Below, piece by piece: positions 32,842 through 34,503 of a stretch of DNA of 34,503 bases. The notes under the pieces were generated by a model. That model did no database searches. It saw only the letters and a program-made list of their open reading frames with translations, and had not been told where the DNA came from. Each line of letters begins with the position of its first letter. The first letter of the stretch is position 1. Made by a program: the position numbers and the translations under genes. Source of the stretch: Planctomycetaceae bacterium (lineage in GTDB: Bacteria; Planctomycetota; Planctomycetia; Pirellulales; Pirellulaceae); the NCBI GenBank assembly GCA_015490875.1, contig WFWZ01000146.1, positions 1 to 34,503 on the forward strand. Reading direction: 5' to 3'.

Positions 32842-33968
32842 TGGTGGTTGCCATGAACCAATCATCGAGGGCTAACAGCAGCCAGGTTTTCGTACGTGCG
32901 AGTTCGATTCGGTTCATCGCTGTGCTGATCGTTCTGCTGGTCGTGGTGCTGGGCATCTCTACGCGTATTCTACGATCGGTTCAACTCGACGTTCCGGGTG
33001 GGGCACCACTGGTCGTCGACCCTTCCGTACTTAATATTGGTGACGTGTGGGCGCAACGCGATTTCCAATGGAAGGTGAAAGTCCGCAATGCCTCAGAACA
33101 CCCTGTTTCTGTGACTATTGCGCCGACTTGTGCTTGTACTTCTGTAGTTCCTGCCCGTTTTGTCATCCCTGCTCTTGGAGATCAGGTGGTTACCCTCATG
33201 ATAGATCTTCGCCCTCGTCGCGAACAACTGGGGAAACCATTTTATTCTGCCGTTGTTGGATTGCACGTCCTATACCAAAGCCGATCGGGGTCTTCTTACA
33301 TGGACTGGCAGATCAGAGCAGACGTTAGGAATGCCGTCGGCACAGACGCGCTCATGCGATTGTTGCCGGATACCTTTGTAGCTCAAGCAGAGAACGAACC
33401 CACGGAATTATTCAGGGTGACGGCTCTCCACCCAGTGAAGTCACTTGCGGTAAAATCAAGTGCCGCATGGTTGACGGCCAGGGCAGTCCAGCAAGACGCT
33501 GACCATTGGAACATCATCGTTGGCACCTCAGCTAAAGCACCCTTGGGGATTGTAGATGAGTTACTGTCTATCGAACCTGTACTGCGGGATGACACGATTG
33601 CTCCGCCGCTCACTGTTGCAATTGGAGGAGAATTGAGATCCGATGTTAGAGCGTTTCCCTCTGAAATTGCATTCGGGATTGTGCACCCACGCGAAACGCC
33701 GGCAGAAGAGATCATGTTGTATTCGCAGCGCAACTTGCCATTTTCATGGCATGCGAAACAGGTTCCAGAGTACCTAGTAGTCGAAGCCGTTCGCGAAACC
33801 GCAACGAGGAAAATCATCAGTGTGCAGCTTAAGTCGGGTTGGTTCAGGAATCGATCGGAGAAGAACGTACCGAGCAGCCTGTTGCTTCGTTGTATTACCA
33901 ACGCTCCAGGATCTAACTCTGAGCCCATGGAAGTGGAGATTCCCGTTTCCGCCTATTGTGTAGAGTAA
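32838..33968 (+). CDS. membrane-anchored DUF1573-family protein
   Basis: The 376-residue protein starts at an ATG overlapping the previous stop (ATGA). One membrane anchor lies at about 25-47. Residues 60-130 carry the DUF1573 pattern (LNIGDVWAQRDFQWKVKVRNAS, then TCACTSVVPARFVIPALGDQVVT), an immunoglobulin-like fold with a conserved Cys-X-Cys pair. The remainder is beta-rich and probably holds further related domains. It faces outside the cytoplasm. The Cys pair and the coupling to a thioredoxin-like gene suggest that it is a redox client or partner, which is inference. The family's function is not established. Confidence 0.82.
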   Translation: MMVVAMNQSSRANSSQVFVRASSIRFIAVLIVLLVVVLGISTRILRSVQLDVPGGAPLVVDPSVLNIGDVWAQRDFQWKVKVRNASEHPVSVTIAPTCACTSVVPARFVIPALGDQVVTLMIDLRPRREQLGKPFYSAVVGLHVLYQSRSGSSYMDWQIRADVRNAVGTDALMRLLPDTFVAQAENEPTELFRVTALHPVKSLAVKSSAAWLTARAVQQDADHWNIIVGTSAKAPLGIVDELLSIEPVLRDDTIAPPLTVAIGGELRSDVRAFPSEIAFGIVHPRETPAEEIMLYSQRNLPFSWHAKQVPEYLVVEAVRETATRKIISVQLKSGWFRNRSEKNVPSSLLLRCITNAPGSNSEPMEVEIPVSAYCVE

Positions 33969-34084
33969 GGTCCTCGATTCACGGTCCCTTATCGACGAGA
34001 TTAATAGTGGCACAAAGGTTGTCGGCTTTGTTTTCCGACCACGCGGAGTGTTCCCGTCATCTGCTGGCCATCTGGAGAATGCCC

Positions 34085-34503
34085 ATGATTGGCAAAAAGT
34101 GTCGAATTGCGAGTAGCAGGTTTCGGGTGTCGGTTGCCGCTGCACTGTTCGCAATGTCAGCGGCCCTGCTGGTATCGACCGTGCGGGCCGGCGACGATGC
34201 CAAAAGAAAGAAGCATGAAGACGAGATTATTTCGAAGATCCTGGAGGACTGGAAAGCACGAAGCCGATCGGTCGACACACTGATTCTGGAAGCCAACGGG
34301 ACCGAGCTTCATCCGAAAGGATTGTACAATAATGATCCCTCTTTGCCGAAAGGTTTCACGGGCACGTTTCCCAAAGAAGATTATGCAGGATTGGCGAAGG
34401 AGGTCTTCGTGATCGACTATCGACAGGGCCTCTTGCGAAACGAGACTTTATTGCCTCTGCCGAACCTGAGCGTGAATCCTCCGATGATGGATCAGTCGGA
34501 CAC
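34085..34503 (+). CDS. secreted protein, N-terminal part (cut by window end)
   Basis: ATG 34085 follows GGAGA closely, and the frame stays open to the last base, giving about 139 residues. Residues 1-36 are a signal peptide (VSVAAALFAMSAALLVSTVRAG). A charged segment (DDAKRKKHEDEIISKILEDW) is followed by strands such as VDTLILEANGTELH and VFVIDYRQGLLRNE. This resembles, loosely, LolA/LolB-type or other lipoprotein-sorting folds in planctomycetes. The family cannot be fixed from this part. It is 116 bases after the DUF1573 gene. Confidence 0.7.
   Translation, partial: MIGKKCRIASSRFRVSVAAALFAMSAALLVSTVRAGDDAKRKKHEDEIISKILEDWKARSRSVDTLILEANGTELHPKGLYNNDPSLPKGFTGTFPKEDYAGLAKEVFVIDYRQGLLRNETLLPLPNLSVNPPMMDQSD

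Overview
The window looks like a chromosomal segment of a planctomycete, probably of the Pirellula/Thermogutta type. This is inference from content: moderately high GC, coding strands in long runs joined by ATGA overlaps, secreted coiled-coil and Gln-rich proteins, an NPCBM domain protein, a PEP-CTERM sorting tail, a DUF1573 protein, and small membrane proteins starting with an N-terminal PYRAP-type motif. No rRNA, tRNA, CRISPR array or insertion sequence was seen.

1-9820 (+) is one tightly packed operon continuing from upstream: the end of a coiled-coil protein, a secreted coiled-coil protein with a long Gly-Gln-Gln tract, a secreted helical protein, an NPCBM-domain protein, and three HtrA-like proteins in tandem. 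The first HtrA-like protein keeps His-Asp-Ser. The next two have lost all three catalytic residues, and the last is fused to two PDZ domains and an alpha/beta-hydrolase-like domain. All six complete products begin with a probable signal sequence, so the operon looks like a cell-envelope module.

9821-11400 (-) is a toxin-antitoxin island. A PIN (VapC-type) toxin and small partner lie between two copies of the 3' end of the last HtrA-like gene, followed by a higBA pair with a clear promoter. 11675-12454 (+) is a DUF1194/PEP-CTERM gene broken by one in-frame TAG. 12629-16073 holds katG and a divergent OxyR-type regulator with a perfect palindrome between them. 16199-19813 (+) carries comM/yifB, a STAS-domain protein and a soluble DesK/NarL-type histidine kinase.

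27317-19841 (-) is a second long run: maf, folE, a polytopic membrane protein, a zinc-ribbon membrane protein, a GlcD/Fe-S/CCG fusion oxidoreductase, then moaD, moaE and moaA for molybdopterin synthesis. 27631-31558 (+) has a secreted GH-A-type glycosidase-like protein and two small membrane proteins. 31718-34503 (+) starts with a good sigma70-type promoter and carries a MauE-thioredoxin-like membrane protein, a DUF1573 protein and the start of a secreted protein cut by the window end. This last part looks less GC-biased than the rest.
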